Shown piece by piece: positions 22,301 through 35,300 of a stretch of DNA of 64,000 nucleotides (position 1 is the first letter of the stretch; every line of letters begins with the position of its first letter). Below the pieces are notes generated by a model. That model was not told where the DNA came from and made no database searches. It was given only the letters and a program-made list of their open reading frames with translations. This DNA comes from Blepharisma stoltei (Eukaryota; Ciliophora; Heterotrichea; Heterotrichida; Blepharismidae). The stretch is from assembly GCA_914767885.1 (NCBI GenBank), contig CAJZBQ010000001.1, positions 620,001-684,000 of the forward strand. Direction: 5' to 3'. A program made the translations under genes and the position numbers.

Positions 22301-25300
22301 CCTTCCACTTTAAGTCATATTCTGATTTATTTTTGGCTTGATCTTCACTGAAGTTTACTTCTTCATCAGAGTCTTCTACATTTTTATCTTCAAGAAATTG
22401 AAGCGTTTTAGTTCTTCCTCATACTCTTGGGCTTACCTCATCAGGTGTTTTTTCTCCTTCTTTCTCTTCTTCTATGTCACTTTCTTTGGCTTCTTCCTCT
22501 TCTTTTATTTCATCTAAATGTGGGTCTAGGCACTCTTCTTCATTTTCTCTGTCAAATGGACCTTCTCCTTCTCTATTTCATTTAGGCTTGATATAAATTT
22601 TTTTCTTTTTTCGAGTTTTTATTTTTTTAACGTAATTTTTGTAAAGGATGGGGTTAATCAAGCTAATGAGCAGGTTTTGGAATTTTACCTTGATGCTTTT
22701 TATTTCTGATGTCCCGATTTCTAAATAAGTAGGCTGAACTGGGCTTGTAGCAAGCTTTGTTGAGGTCATTCTTGATCTGCTTCTAATGCCTCCTATAGAA
22801 GCTCTGCCCTGCTCAGCTGACTCTCCCTCTACGAGCTAGCAAAGCCAGTGGAAAATCTTTTATTTTCACATAAAAATATTTTGATAATAATTATAATTAA
22901 ATCTCTCATGATTTCTATCCAATTTTAAACAGCTTGTATTCTAAAACATAAATTTTAAAATTAAATTAATTAATTAAATCGTTTCCAGTTTTTGAAATTG
23001 GGATTTTTGCAAAAAAATTAATCCTCCGAATAGCGCTCGCTTGCAGAGGGGAGAGTAAATAAAATTTTTTATTCCACTTGCTCACATTCATATCAAGTTT
23101 TCTAATTTCATTTTCAAACCTTTTTCTTTTATCTTGGTACTGCTTATTATGCTTTATACGCTTATTATTAAAATGTTGTGCCATTTCAAAGCCAATCCTT
23201 TTTGACTGGACATAGATTTTTTGCCTTTGCGTCCTCATGAAGTCTTGATAGTCTTGGCTTTTCATCATCCGATACATGATATATAAAAACGCGAACGTAA
23301 ACACTTTAAACCTTACTAAATTTCTTCTTTCAGATAAATCTGAAGGCTCATCATCTTCTCCTGCACTTCAAAGTCGAAAAATCCCAAAGGCAAGAATTCA
23401 ATTTCTGAATTTATCATCATGAATATACGCTGATGGGATTTGGTATATCATTTGCAATGTAAGATCAACTAATAAGCAGACTAAGAAATAATTCCTTACT
23501 CCCCCCCATCCTTGATCGAACGACTCGCCATCGTTCGATCAAGGATGGGGTTAAAAAAAAATTTATATATAAAATAAAAAATATATATATATATTTTTTT
23601 TATTTACTTTTAAATAAGAGGGTTAAGAGTATTTAATAATTATTTTTACAGCAAAAAATTGAATTAATTTCATAAAAATACCAATTTTTAATATTTTGAT
23701 TTATTAGTTACTACTTTAAACTGTATAAATTTTAATTTGTTCCTTATTAAATTAAATTTTTTTTTTTTTAAATTTTAAAAAATCTGTATTTTATTAGATT
23801 ATTAAGGTTTTAAGCCTAGGTTGATGACTAAATCACTTCGAATAGTTGATTCCGAAGCTTTGTGTCGATTCAAAGTCTCTGAAAACAACTTCATTATGCA
23901 CATCTTCCCAAGCTTTTAATAACTAATACATTTTTTTATATATATAAAAATTGTCATGATATGAAAATCGTTCGATCAAGGATGGGGGTTAATTTCCCCA
24001 ATTTTTAGGAATTTTTTACAGTCAATCGTTCGATCAAGGATGGGGGGGTGAGTTAAATATTTTAGATAGGAATTCCAGCTTTCTTCGTTTCTTATAACTT
24101 CATTTGCTTTAAAAATAAAAATAAGGCAAAATAGGCAATATAAACTGGAAACAACTCCATAACTGAGACTGATAAATATTAGTACAAAAATAAGGATCAG
24201 GATGTGGGACATGTTATACATGGCTTTTTTAACAAATTTAAAAATTTTTCTTCCTCTAGTTTTTCGGGTGATGTTAGTATCAGATGAAGAATGAGACTGA
24301 CTTAGCTTAGGCTCTATACTGTCTTCAAAGCCTTCTAGTTCGCTTTCTCTGGTTGATTAGACTAGAGATGTATCTTTATAGCTACCACTTACTGAACGCC
24401 ATGCGTTCCACAGTTAACATGAGCTGAGCCGAAACCAGGCTTCTCAGTAGAGACATTTTCCCTCCATCATGGTCCGAGCCATATGGAAATCGCCGAGAAC
24501 CTCCATTTATAACCCAAGCAATCAGTTTACCCAACCCTGCTTAGTTTAGGCTATATCGCCCTTTTCACAGACCCTTTTAGAGACTCTGGCCCTTGAGATT
24601 TCTGCCTAGTCTGTCTTTCATTTCCCCTGGCTAATAACCAAAGGAAAAGCTCGACCGCTTAAACAATTCAGGACAAACTAAGAACAGCTTATTCAGATAA
24701 GTCGTCCTACCTCTATCGGACACCTACAACACCTCAAGGAGGACAGAACGCTCGTCACTGGTCATTTTATGTATATTTTCTCTGGTCGATAAAAATGTAT
24801 AATAGCCTAAAATAAATAAAAACGTCAATAAATCATAAAAAATGCTGTGTAACTGAGAAATAGAGGTCCCAAGATTCAAAAATGTTGCATAATCTTTGGT
24901 TCTTCAGTCAATATTATTGTATCAAGGAGTATCAAAAGGCTTATAGGTTACATGAGGCATTTTATGAGGCGAATTACCTTTTTGAATATTGCTCAAAATC
25001 AGTGTATATTGTGTGATACACATAAAAATTATAACAATATACAAAAATAGTGTCCTATAATAAGGTGATTTTATATAGATTGAAACAAAGACTGATACTA
25101 CATAAGTCAATCCTACAAAAGTAAGCTTGGAAAATGCCATTAAAAGCATAAATAAAGGTATCATAGATTCAGCAAAAACTCTCATGAAGTTCAAAAATTT
25201 TATCAATATTTTTATTTTTTCAAAAGCACTGATTTCTTTATTCAGAATTCTCCTATTCATCATATACTCCAAACAATGTCTCTCTATTATTAGCAGAATA

Positions 25301-28160
25301 GCAATAATAATATATCCATAATTTTCTGAAATTATAAAACTATTATCACTCTTTTTTGTAAATCCAGAAAAAAAATACAGCCATATTATATTATCATATG
25401 CAATTTCGTGGAAAATCAGCCTTGTTATCATAAAGCACGCATATGAAATTACCACATAAATTAATGTGAAATACCATAACACGTTTCAGCAATATGATCT
25501 AATTTTGTGTTCCTTTGCTAAATTTCTTCTTTCTAAGCTTAGAGATACTCTTGTAAAATAATAACCAAGATAAGCGCATGAAATGCAAATTGATATCAAA
25601 TAAATATTCATTGAGATAGATAGCCTCCAGTAAACTGAAAATATTGAGATAGTCAAATAAATAAAAAATGGAAAAAATTCTTCGAAATAATTGAAAAATT
25701 TAATTGATTTTTCTTCAGGCTTTCTTGATAAATTCACTTTAATTATGCCTGATAAAAGTCCAATGTCATCAAAAATCCCTCCATCTGAATTCCCATAATT
25801 TATATTATCTTCTTTTTTAAACGCTTTTGCCCCAAGCACAGTCACTATAAGCAGAATACAATCAGACACCATGCTCCCATATAAAGTGCTAGAACTAAAC
25901 ACTTCTAAGCCAAACAAAGGATACTGCTTTACATCATAAAAAAATGGCAAAAATTGATACAAATATCTAATAACCAGTATTATGCCACTGATATATTCTA
26001 ATATAAATCATATTTTTCTTACAAGAAAATAATTTTTTCCAACCTTGAGCTCCAAAGGACTTCTTAAGTGAATAATCATAAAAGATGCAACTATAAGCAG
26101 CCTAATAAAATTAAGCAAATTTAGTGAAGATACCATAACGGTGATCATTATTACAGAGTAAAGCACCCAAACTTCAGTTAAAAAATATCACTCATATATA
26201 AGCACCAATACTTTTACTAAAAGAGGATGCTGCACAGATACATTGACTCTGTTAAATTGTTGAAAAAGAATTGAAAAAGTAGTCGACCGATACGCTTTGA
26301 GCTGCATAGACGCAGAAACTAAAAGAATCCATACAAGATAGTCATAAGGAATTATTGAATTTTTGAGTGTTAATTCAGAACGATTAGCTGGCATGCCTAC
26401 CAGCCTTAAATAGTTTCTAGGAATATAATCTGTAAATTTCAATGGAAAAGCAAGAATTCATATATACCGAAATAATAGTAAAAACATTGTGTAAATTACC
26501 AAAGATGTCCAATGATTTTTTGCGAGCTTTGTGTTAAGCATAAATATTAAACAGATAATCATAAATCCAGTATGAAGCAAATTGATATCTGAGAGACCAA
26601 CCACAAAGAGAACGCATAAGGAAAGTTTATCAGCGTTTTCAACTATTATTCTTACAAAAAGTCCTACAACTGATTTATCTTTATCTTTCAAGTGCTTATC
26701 TCTTTTTTTCCTCTGTAGAATATTATTTAGGTATAAAAATAATAATATGGTTAGCAGCTGAAAAGCAATTTCCAAAGGCGGGATTTTTAATAGGCATATG
26801 CCAAATACTTCTGATACATCAATTTGGAATAAATTTATAATATAAAACCCAAAGAAATTCAAAATAAGGATAGGAAACAAAGAATATTTAGACACTTGCA
26901 AAATCCTTTTTAAATCATAATCTAAAAACGAGTAAAAAAGCCACAGCATCAGCAAGATCCCTACAAAGCTCCGATAGCGGATAATCCATGAAAAGATCAA
27001 AACCCTAGCAAAAAAGTAGACTACAGAAACAGAAAAAAAATATCTGATAAACTCAGGTATTTTTGAGCTTTTCCAAAAAGCTTTTCTTGGCATTTCTGTA
27101 TTAATTACAATGATTTCTTCGATAGATTTGCTTTCTTCAAGATTTTCATCTTCAATAGAATCAGTTTTAAGTTTTTTCATATATACTTTGAGTTCTTTCA
27201 TAACTCGTCAATTTAATCCTTCTGTAAGCGAGCAAAAAAATTGTTTTATATAAATTTTTCTATTTTTATTTATAAGTAAAAATTATATAAAGAAATCTCG
27301 AACTAGTTCTATTAAACTTTTTAAGAGCTTGCACTCAAAAAATACAATTTTTTTTAAATCTGTATATTTTTATATTTAGAAATAAATGTATAATAATTTT
27401 CAAAAAAACTTAACAAGGGGATTTTTCTCCCAATTGAAAGTGAAAATCCATGCATAAAAAAGACAATTATATAGTCTGGCAAGCCCCTCATTGATTTTAA
27501 AATAATCCCATATGTTAGAACGTCACTTTCTGATACATAATCTTGTCATAACATATAATATAGAGCCGAAAATAATACTTGAAGTATGGTTATAAAGCAA
27601 ACTATTCTACAGCCAATTCTATAGCCATTTCAGCATCTTAAACTCCATGAGATCGCCCAATAAAATATAACAAACAAATAAAATAAATTGACTATTGAAA
27701 AGTTTATTACACAATTGCAGCAAAGCAATAAAAAAAGCGTAAAAAGCCTTGCTCTTTTTACGTGTTTATGCTCAGAAGGCTTAATTCTTGATCTTTTTGC
27801 ATAAAAGATTCCAATAATGCCAATAATAAACGTACAAATATCAGGCAAAAACGTCAAAGATGACTTAAATTCAAATTTATTTCTGCTCAGGTGAATTCCT
27901 AAATATTTCAAAAGCCAATCATAATCTGAGAAAAAATCAGGAAATTGATTAAAGTAAAATAATATAAGCACAACTATTTTCCATAGCAAAAACAAAGTGC
28001 TAACAGCTGTCAAAGTTTGATATAAAAATCTTGGAACCTGATAGAAAAACATTAAAGTAAGCCAAATTCCTATGGTAAACCCTATATAAACAAATGAAAG
28101 TAAAGAAGGAGCAAAAGAGCCACAAAGCAAGATGACCATGCTCAAGCATTCTTCAATCAT
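19400..28160 (-). CDS. PIEZO: PIEZO-type mechanosensitive cation channel, split by six IESs and one SINE-like element
   Basis: After removing the listed elements and one 15-nt intron the gene codes for about 2331 aa, the usual PIEZO size. The N-terminus has the PIEZO-like APSLLSFVYIGF, followed by repeated four-helix blocks. The middle has FILSAYVVASNTQALVYLFF and NHIIYASMESVALPIF then YPRPPAKYFRFMLLYTE, the most conserved PIEZO stretch. The C-terminal pore region has QFQGRMVVALIFHVTLILLE, RYGMPSFRTGSF, MFELRTIIDW and a large extracellular cap, ending near KEKID. PIEZO channels are trimeric and open on membrane tension; in a free-swimming ciliate a role in touch response or contraction is reasonable inference. 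More than 15 TGA codons are Trp. Confidence 0.93.
20721..20791. other. Short IES in PIEZO (pore-module region)
   Basis: 71 bp, AT-rich, TA-bounded with TATA-containing inverted ends. Removal gives QWFYVLYMIYFITVSLQIRY, matching PIEZO spacing. Shifts of 2-4 bp are equally possible because of TATA runs. Confidence 0.75.
21158..21172 (-). other. 15-nt intron in PIEZO
   Basis: Minus strand GTAAATCTCATATAG. Splicing gives ISKAFKANQFQGRMV, the conserved PIEZO segment. Confidence 0.92.
21511..21627. other. IES in PIEZO
   Basis: 117 bp, AT-rich with stops in all relevant frames. The ends are similar in inverse order (TATAAGAGAGCAAAATTATT and TAAAATGGTATAAAAATAAT). Removal joins SIKNFIL to GEVRVGLWNQ. 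The exact TA pair is not fully certain. Confidence 0.65.
21941..22170. mobile_element. Palindromic (foldback) IES in PIEZO
   Basis: 230 bp made of two long, nearly perfect inverted arms of about 90-100 bp (TATAGGGCCTTCCTATAGAT ... and its complement), with a small centre around 22050-22065. It is much more GC-rich than the gene and stays open in the PIEZO frame. Conserved PIEZO alignment nevertheless requires its removal: FTIGYSMLEYPRPPAKYF results. A 56-bp relative lies at 38612. Confidence 0.9.
22830..22974. other. IES in PIEZO
   Basis: 145 bp, AT-rich except for a GC patch (GAGCTAGCAAAGCCAGTGG) at the left end. TA-bounded, stops in frame. Removal gives KTGNDLEGESAEQGR. No clear inverted ends. 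Confidence 0.65.
23497..24053. mobile_element. IES in PIEZO, MITE family A
   Basis: 557 bp, TA-bounded. The left end is a 50-bp foldback (CCATCCTTGATCGAACGA, then its complement from 23532). The right end has two direct copies of the same core (23965 and 24025), with AATTTTTAGGAATTTTTTAC between them. The interior carries GTTGATGACTAAATCACTTC. It is near-identical to the element at 30460. Removal gives YLKYLRNYFLVCLLVD, fully PIEZO-like. Confidence 0.95.
24354..24776 (-). mobile_element. SINE-like element S4 in PIEZO
   Basis: A 423-bp GC-richer insert flanked by TTTCTCTGGT (24344-24353 and 24777-24786), with the repeat continuing imperfectly for four bases. On the minus strand the 5' end reads TATACATAAAATGACCAGTG, sharing the TAAAATGRYGAC-type start with other elements. 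Removal with one repeat gives TFLSTREQ-type continuity (FLSTRE then SELEGFED). No TA lies in the repeat itself. Confidence 0.8.
27214..27410. other. IES in PIEZO
   Basis: 197 bp, AT-rich. The left end TAATCCTTCTGTAAGCGAGC resembles the end of the IES at 35208. TA-bounded; removal joins GRKIPLL to NWRVMKELK. The PIEZO N-terminal region is poorly conserved, so the exact pair of TAs is less certain. Confidence 0.6.
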
Positions 28161-28201
28161 TTTCCAAATTTATTTATTTATACTTAAATCAATTAACTTT
28201 A

Positions 28202-29207
28202 CTAGGCATTATTTTTGAGCCTTAAATTCTCTGCTTTTAATTTAGTAATAACTTCTAAAAACTCGCTTCTTTGATTTTCCATCCTCTCTTCTGCTTCTTC
28301 TATTTTAGTTTTATAATATGCTACGTTGCTGAAAAAGTTTAGATTGTCTTCATCAGACTTTAAGTGTGTGCTGACCTCTGAGCTGGCCAATTCTTTATCA
28401 AATTTATTGAAATCTGATTCTGCTGCTTTCAATTTATTAGTTAAATAGAAATTTTCTGCTTTTATTTCAGCTAGATCAGCAGCTTGTCTTTCGATAATGT
28501 CTTCGTAAAACATTTTTAGCTTTTCATATACAGTTTCATATTCTTTCGATTTTTCATTTAATAAATCGGTGTCGTCTCTTTCTGTGTGGCAGCTTCTAGG
28601 AGTAAGAGAATTTTGGCTGGTTTTAATGTTCCGGAAATCCTGATTGATATATTTTGGCGTGCACCTTGCAGAAGTTAAGGAGCTTATACTGTTGAAATCT
28701 AAATTTGATGCAGCCCTTTTACGATTTTTTTCAATCAAGTAGAACTCTAACTCCTCTAATTTTGGTCGAACCGATCGCCATTGCCTAATTAAGGATGAGA
28801 TTTAGAAAAATTATATACCAGCTAATATAAAAATTTTACTTATTTTGATATTTTTGTGCTTGAGTTAGGAAGAGATAAAGTATGCAATATATTTAGCAAG
28901 TGCTATAAATCACATTAAAACTGCTTTTTGATTATTATATAATTAAAGATCGGGAATTAAAGTCTTTGCGGGCTGTGGGATGGATTTATTTTTAAATATA
29001 AAAATGGTTCGATCGATGCTGAATTTAATTTACCAATTTCAGGAAATTTTTGATAGAATCATTTGATCAAGGATGAAGGAATAAGCGTCTTTTATGCTCT
29101 AGTTCTTTAGGACAAATCTTAGAAGGAGCCTCAGTTTTAGCTTTAGGGGATCTTAAAGACTGGCTTCAAGATTTATCTTTGAAATTTTGTGAAGAATTAT
29201 TTTTCAT
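28202..29207 (-). CDS. Coiled-coil protein, split by a MITE
   Basis: Removing 28748-29081 gives 223 aa from MKNNSSQNFKDKSWSQSLRS. The first 90 residues are Ser/Arg/Lys-rich and disordered. The rest is coiled coil (YEKLKMFYEDIIERQAADLA and on to KAENLRLKNNA). The junction is HKRRLEFYLIEKNRKR. One TGA is Trp. The function is unknown. Its stop is about 40 bp from the PIEZO start, on the same strand. Confidence 0.78.
28748..29081. mobile_element. IES, MITE family A (diverged)
   Basis: 334 bp, TA-bounded. The left end is a decayed foldback (GGTCGAACCGATCGCCATTG, then AATTAAGGATGAG). The right end has two core-like copies (TTCGATCGATG at 29009 and TTTGATCAAGGATGAAGG at 29062), with AATTTCAGGAAATTTTTGAT between them. 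The layout equals the elements at 23497 and 30460. Confidence 0.88.
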
Positions 29208-29368
29208 ATTTTTTAATGACTATTTGATAATTAATAAAGAAAGAAAAATTAGGTCATCAAACAAAATTAAAAATTAAATGAAATATTTTTAGAAAATAAA
29301 AAAATAGAATATAGCTTTATTTCCTTGTTTAATATGGAATATTTAATTAATTATGCAACAGTTTGCAT

Positions 29369-32300
29369 TTACCTACGATATTTTCTCGCTGATCTTTGAC
29401 TAGTAATCTTGGTTTTCCATTTCATATTCCATTTCCTTTTCGAATTATTTTCTATATTTCTTATTTCTGGCAGCACCATTATTTTCCAACTCTGCAATCT
29501 GCTTGTAGCTGCTTCTGTCTCTTTAACCGAATTCGAAATAATTTGTGCGAAATCAGGTGGCTGAATCGATATATTTGTTTCCAAATTATTAAGAGTATTC
29601 GAAATCAAATTGAATTGGCTTAATAAAAAGTGCATATCTAAGGCTTTCTTTAACGGCATCTTATATAAACAATTCAATAAATCAGTATGATACTTGCTCG
29701 TAATATGTAAAAGTCTCAAATATTTCCTTGAGCTCATCCATAATCTAAATATAGAAGCTGGAAGTTTATCATAAGCTACATTTAATTTTTCAGAAATCGA
29801 CGAAAACAATACAAGCTCTAAAATATTCCTGATTTTATTGCGTTTGAATTTTGGTATTCTAAGCTTTTTAATTTTAGCTGCAGACTGATGATGGACTGCT
29901 AATAGCCTTACTTCATTGAACCATGCTGTATTAAGTTCCTCTATAGAAACTTTGCTGTCTTTTACTGATTTATGGAATAAATTTATATACCCTTTTCTTT
30001 GAGTTTTCTTTCTTTGCTCGCTTTGGTAATCTTGCAGCTCACCAATAGTATTTAAAGTGTCAATTTTTCTGATAAAAGATGGAGAATGCACAATCTTTGA
30101 GGCAGTTTTAAATGCTCTATCAGTATCTCCACCTCGAATCTCACCGATTATTTCTCTTGGAATTCCCCATGTAGCGAGCAACCCGAAGAGATCATAAGCA
30201 TCATAGATAAAATTCCTGCTCTCTGTTTTATCTATATTAGAGCTTTCCCCTAGGACTTGTTTTAGGATTTTAACAGTCCATCTCATTAAATCTGGGGCCA
30301 AATTTCTTGCATTTCCTCTTGAAATATCAGAAAGGTGAAGTTCATCATCTTTGATAGGACTTTGAATATATTGGCATAGGTGTTTTGGGATTAATAAATT
30401 GGTGTTTAATGAAATAAGCCAGTTTGAGACTGCTCTTTCTATCAGCATTATTTTTCTGCTAACTCCCCCCCCCATCCTTGATCGAACGACTCGCCATCGT
30501 TCGATCAAGGATGGGGGCTAAAAAAAAATTTTTTGGGAAAAACATTTTATATATAAAATAAAATATATATATATATATTTTTTTTATTTACTTTTAAATA
30601 AGAGGGTTAAGAGTATTTAATAATTATTTTTACAGCAAAAATCGAATTAATTTCATAAAAATACCAATTTTTAATATTTTGATTTATTATTAAATTAAAT
30701 TTTGTTTTAAAAATTTTAAAGAATCTCTATTTTATTAGATTATTAAGTTTTTAAGCCTAGGTTGATGACTAAATCACTTCGAATAGTTGATTCCGAAGCT
30801 TTTTGTCGATTCAAAGTCTCTGAAAACAACTTCATTATGCACATCTTCCCAAGCTTTTAATAACTAATACATTTTTATATATATAAAAATTGTCATGATA
30901 TGAAAATCGTTCGATCAAGGATGAGGGTTAATTTCCCAAATTTTTAGGAATTTTTACAGTCAATCGTTCGATCAAGGATTGGGGGGAGTAAGGTCTATGT
31001 TGGTGAACTGAGCTTCAAAAAGAGAGCATATCGATTTAGCGATCTCATCAGGACAGTTGTATTGGCTATAAATGTCAATATCTAAATAGCTCAATGCATA
31101 TTTATAGTCATATGATATGTTTGGTCCTTGTCCATTAGGAGTTATGATAGTCTGATATCTGGATTTCAGCATTTCTTGATAATAAAGCAAGTTTCCGCTT
31201 AACTTGCAGAGTGTATAAGCGTTAAAAAGTGATCGGTCTATATTAAATCTGTCTTCTAGTACTTCAGATACCTTTATAAGCACCTGGGCTTGTGTAAATA
31301 GTGCATGCTTGCTAATTTCAGTAATTTTTGGTATATCAAAAAACACATATTTTGCATTTTCCAGCATTTTCGTAAACAGCTCATCTTTGTCTTCTACTCC
31401 GATCCTGTTTCTCCATCTCTCATAATTAGCAATTTCTTTTTCCAACCATTTTATATGTCCTCTATATCTTGCTTTAATAAATTCCAGCATATGTTTATCG
31501 TCCTCTGCACCTGCGAATATTTTCTTTAACGCCTTTTTGTTATCTATATACTTTTTTTCTTCATTTGATAACGAATAAGTATCAGTAGACACCTTACTGA
31601 AAGTATAAGGCCGACTTGTAAGCTGAGAGTTAATGAAGTCTCTCATAAAGGCTTCTCCATACAAATTAGCGAGATCTAGGATCTTTATTGAGTTTTTCTT
31701 AGCTTGGTATCGTAAATTGACTAAATGGTTTACCCCATTTACATACTCCCTGGCTAGTTTTTTCTGTAAATCTGAGATTGGGTATAGTAAAAATTGGCCT
31801 TCAACGTCTGCTACATAGGTTTCATCTGCCCCAAAACCATCATTTAATAAGTTGCTAGCTTTATGAACAACAGCATGGGATAAATAAGGAAGAGCCCTTG
31901 TAACTGTAGACTCTGAAATCTGTCGGACTCCTAATGGTGATAGTAACCCAAAAACGATTTTCGCAAAGTAAGGATTCGCTGCTAAAGCTGAGGAGCTAAA
32001 TTGTAAGAAATTAACAATCATGCTTACTGACCTCAAAAATTCTTGAAAATTGTAATAGCTCATGCTTTTGAATTCAATTTCCACTTGTGGGTGGGTTCTG
32101 AAGTATAATAACTGTGTGTAGCACGATAAAATGTCCCATGCTTTAATGTCACTGAAATTTGATTTAAAGAAACCTTTATTGAAAATTTCTTTGGTTTCCT
32201 TAAAAAGGTCTTTTAAGTAGCTTTGGAATAGCTTTTTGTGGGATTTGTGAGATATAAAGTTGTAGAGCTGGGAGTTGTAGATAAAATATTCAGGGAATTT

Positions 32301-35300
32301 AGGAATAATAGTCCGCTCTGAATGGATATAAGCATGGTTTAAAGTGACAGGGTATAATGCATTTAAGTTCCAGAGCACGGAATCTAATGCAATCTGGGCA
32401 GCTTTTACTTCAGCTTTAGTTTTTGGGACTTCAAATGGCAACCACGAGAAGTCTTCATGATTTATTTTCTCTACAATTTCATCACTGGACTTCTCAAATG
32501 CTAAATAAACGTGCTTAAAGTTCTTAAAATCTGCAAAAGTTGAAGCAACCGCTAATGAATTTTCTTGGTCCATAATATAAATCGTTTTCTTTCAGTACCC
32601 CATCAATAAAAGTCCTTGAAATGCTTCAATTCCGATGTTTTTTCTATCTAAACTCTGCTTAAGATTAAGATATTCAGGGTTTATCATCTCAAAGACATTA
32701 TGGACTCCTGTATAAGCAATAACGGCTCTATGAGCTTGTGCCACATCAAATCCAGGCTTCTTAATCTCTAAAGGATAAATCGACGATATATTTGAAAATT
32801 TAAAGCCTATTGAGATTACATATCTCCCAAGTCTTTCTGATAAGTTATAACGGTTGCATACGACTAAGCACATCTTATAGAGTCCAAATTCTTCTAGGGT
32901 GTCTATATACATATTTAACTGAATTTATCCTATAAATTTTTTAAATACTATAAAATTATAACTAAATAAGCATAGGATAGAAGCAGCCCAAGCAATTCTG
33001 GACTAATTTCATCTAAATCAACTAATGATGCAAGCTGCCATTCTTCTGAGAGCTGCTGAGAGCTTACTAAAGATTCTGCAGACCTAAGTGATTTCAAATA
33101 AGCTCCTACATCTTCAGAAAACATGCTTATATATTCAATTATTTTTCTCATGACTTCGTCTTCCACATAAATGTCAGTCCTTGTATTTATAAGTTTTCCT
33201 CCTAGATTGAGGGCTGCTGCATGGGTGTTTTCTATAATTGAGTAGTCTGACAGTAAGCTTCCATCTTTATTGATAGCAGACGACAAGGATTCAACGATTG
33301 ATCCTGTTTCAATTTGAAGCCATTCATCTTCAGGGTCTACGTCTGCTAAAGCTTCTTTAAGCTGCTCATTATTGCATTCAGAGCCTAGAAGGCTGAAACT
33401 GTCGCTGCTTGACTTGTCAAGAAGATAAAATGAGCTTTGTGATTGGCTGTCTTCAGATAATCCTAGTGGCTTATTTTCATTATCATTGATAACTAACTGC
33501 TGGCTTTCTATAACATTTTTTGGAGATTCTTCTATTTTTGGTTCTTCAATTTCTTCATTTTCTTCTTCAACAATTTCGTCTTTGTCTTCTTCAATGATTT
33601 CGCTTATAAATTTAGTTTCTTTTTCAACAGCTGGGAGAATTTTTGGCATTAGATCTTCAAGGGCTACAGGGACGTATTTATAAATATATTTTTGCCTTTC
33701 TTCTTTTGTCATTAAATCTTTGGATTTATATATACAGTGGACTAGCTTGTCCCATTTTCTTCCATGTCTATAGCATTGTATTGCTCTTATGTACTCTTTT
33801 TTCTCATTAAACATATCTGCTGCAGTTTCATATTTGCCTGCAGATAAATAAGCTTCAGCTGCTTGGCCGAAAAGGCCAGATTCTTTAAAAAGCTGTGCAG
33901 CTTTTAAATTTTTTTGTGCAGAGGCATAACATCTGGCAGCCTGCTTTTTAATTTCACCACAAAATTATTTAAAAAAAAAGTAATATTTATATAGGAAAAA
34001 TTATCTTATTTATATAGAGAGTGTAAGGAATTGCGCATTTTCATTGTTTTCTTCTAATGCCAGCCTTGAAAAAATATCAGCAGCTTTGGCAAATAAATCT
34101 TTTGCGATTTCTTTATTTTCCTTGATTTTCTTTTTACTTCCTTTTCTATCACCAACTCCTTGAATAGGGTTTTCTAATGCTTCTGCCTCAGTTAGCAGTT
34201 CTGTTGCCTTATTTGCATTAGAATATGCAATGGCTTTCATTTCAAGTGATTTATCTCCAGATGCCGCAAAACACTTGGCAGCTTGATCGTAAAATTTGTG
34301 AGACATCATTCTTAGCCCTTGGTTTTTCCACGACTCTGAGTCAGTTTTCTTTGCAATTTTAGTGATATCTGTGCAGGATTCTGACAAATTTTCTCCAATT
34401 ATAATATCATCTTTGCTTAGAGCTCCCATATATTCCCAGAATTTTTGCATGTAAAATCTTGCGTCTGGGTTTTCATCATAAATAACAAGTCTTGACTTAG
34501 GCCTTGTAATGGCTACATATAGGTGTTTTAGTTCTGTGCATAGCAGAGCTAGTTTACTCTGATCAATATATGTGCCGCATTTCAATTTTGGCACTCCTTC
34601 TTCTAATTCCTCAAAGCTGTTTACTTTATAGTCAGATCTTTCATCTGATTTTTCCATCTGAGATAAAATTTTCCATTTATCTCTTGAGACTTCACTATCA
34701 GTAAAAAAGTTGTATAAGTGCTTAAAATTTTTTTTTTTCTGTCTCAAATAAAATAATGAAAGTTTAGCTCATAGAAAAATAATGAATAGAAAATTTCTAA
34801 AGTATAATATATAAAATGACATCTTCAAACTCTAGCCCTTTTGATTCATATACAGTCAAACATAGTGCATGCTGAAGAAGAGGATGCAATTTTTCTTTTG
34901 TTTCTTGATTTCTCACAATAATCACTTGGTCACAACCAAATAAGACTTCACCTTGAGAATGCATTTGTTGCTCTCCTAGCAAGACAGACAGTAAAATGCT
35001 TGTACTTCCACTGTCAATTAGAATTGGCTTAGGACCATCAGTTAAGCTTCTTTCTTTGTCCATCTTGTCAATAGTCTGTGGAAACAGTGTTTCTAGCAGC
35101 GAAATAACAGAATTTGCGAGCTCTAAAATTTGATTATGAGATCTAAAGTTCACTGTAAGCTGCTTTATTGTAGGAAGGACCAAGTGTGATTCTTTAAATA
35201 ATCTGCTTACTCCCCTTAAAAGCAAGCAAAATCATTAGATAAATGAGGAAGCAAAAAATTTCTCTAATATAATTTTTTTATAAAAGATATTTTATTTTAT

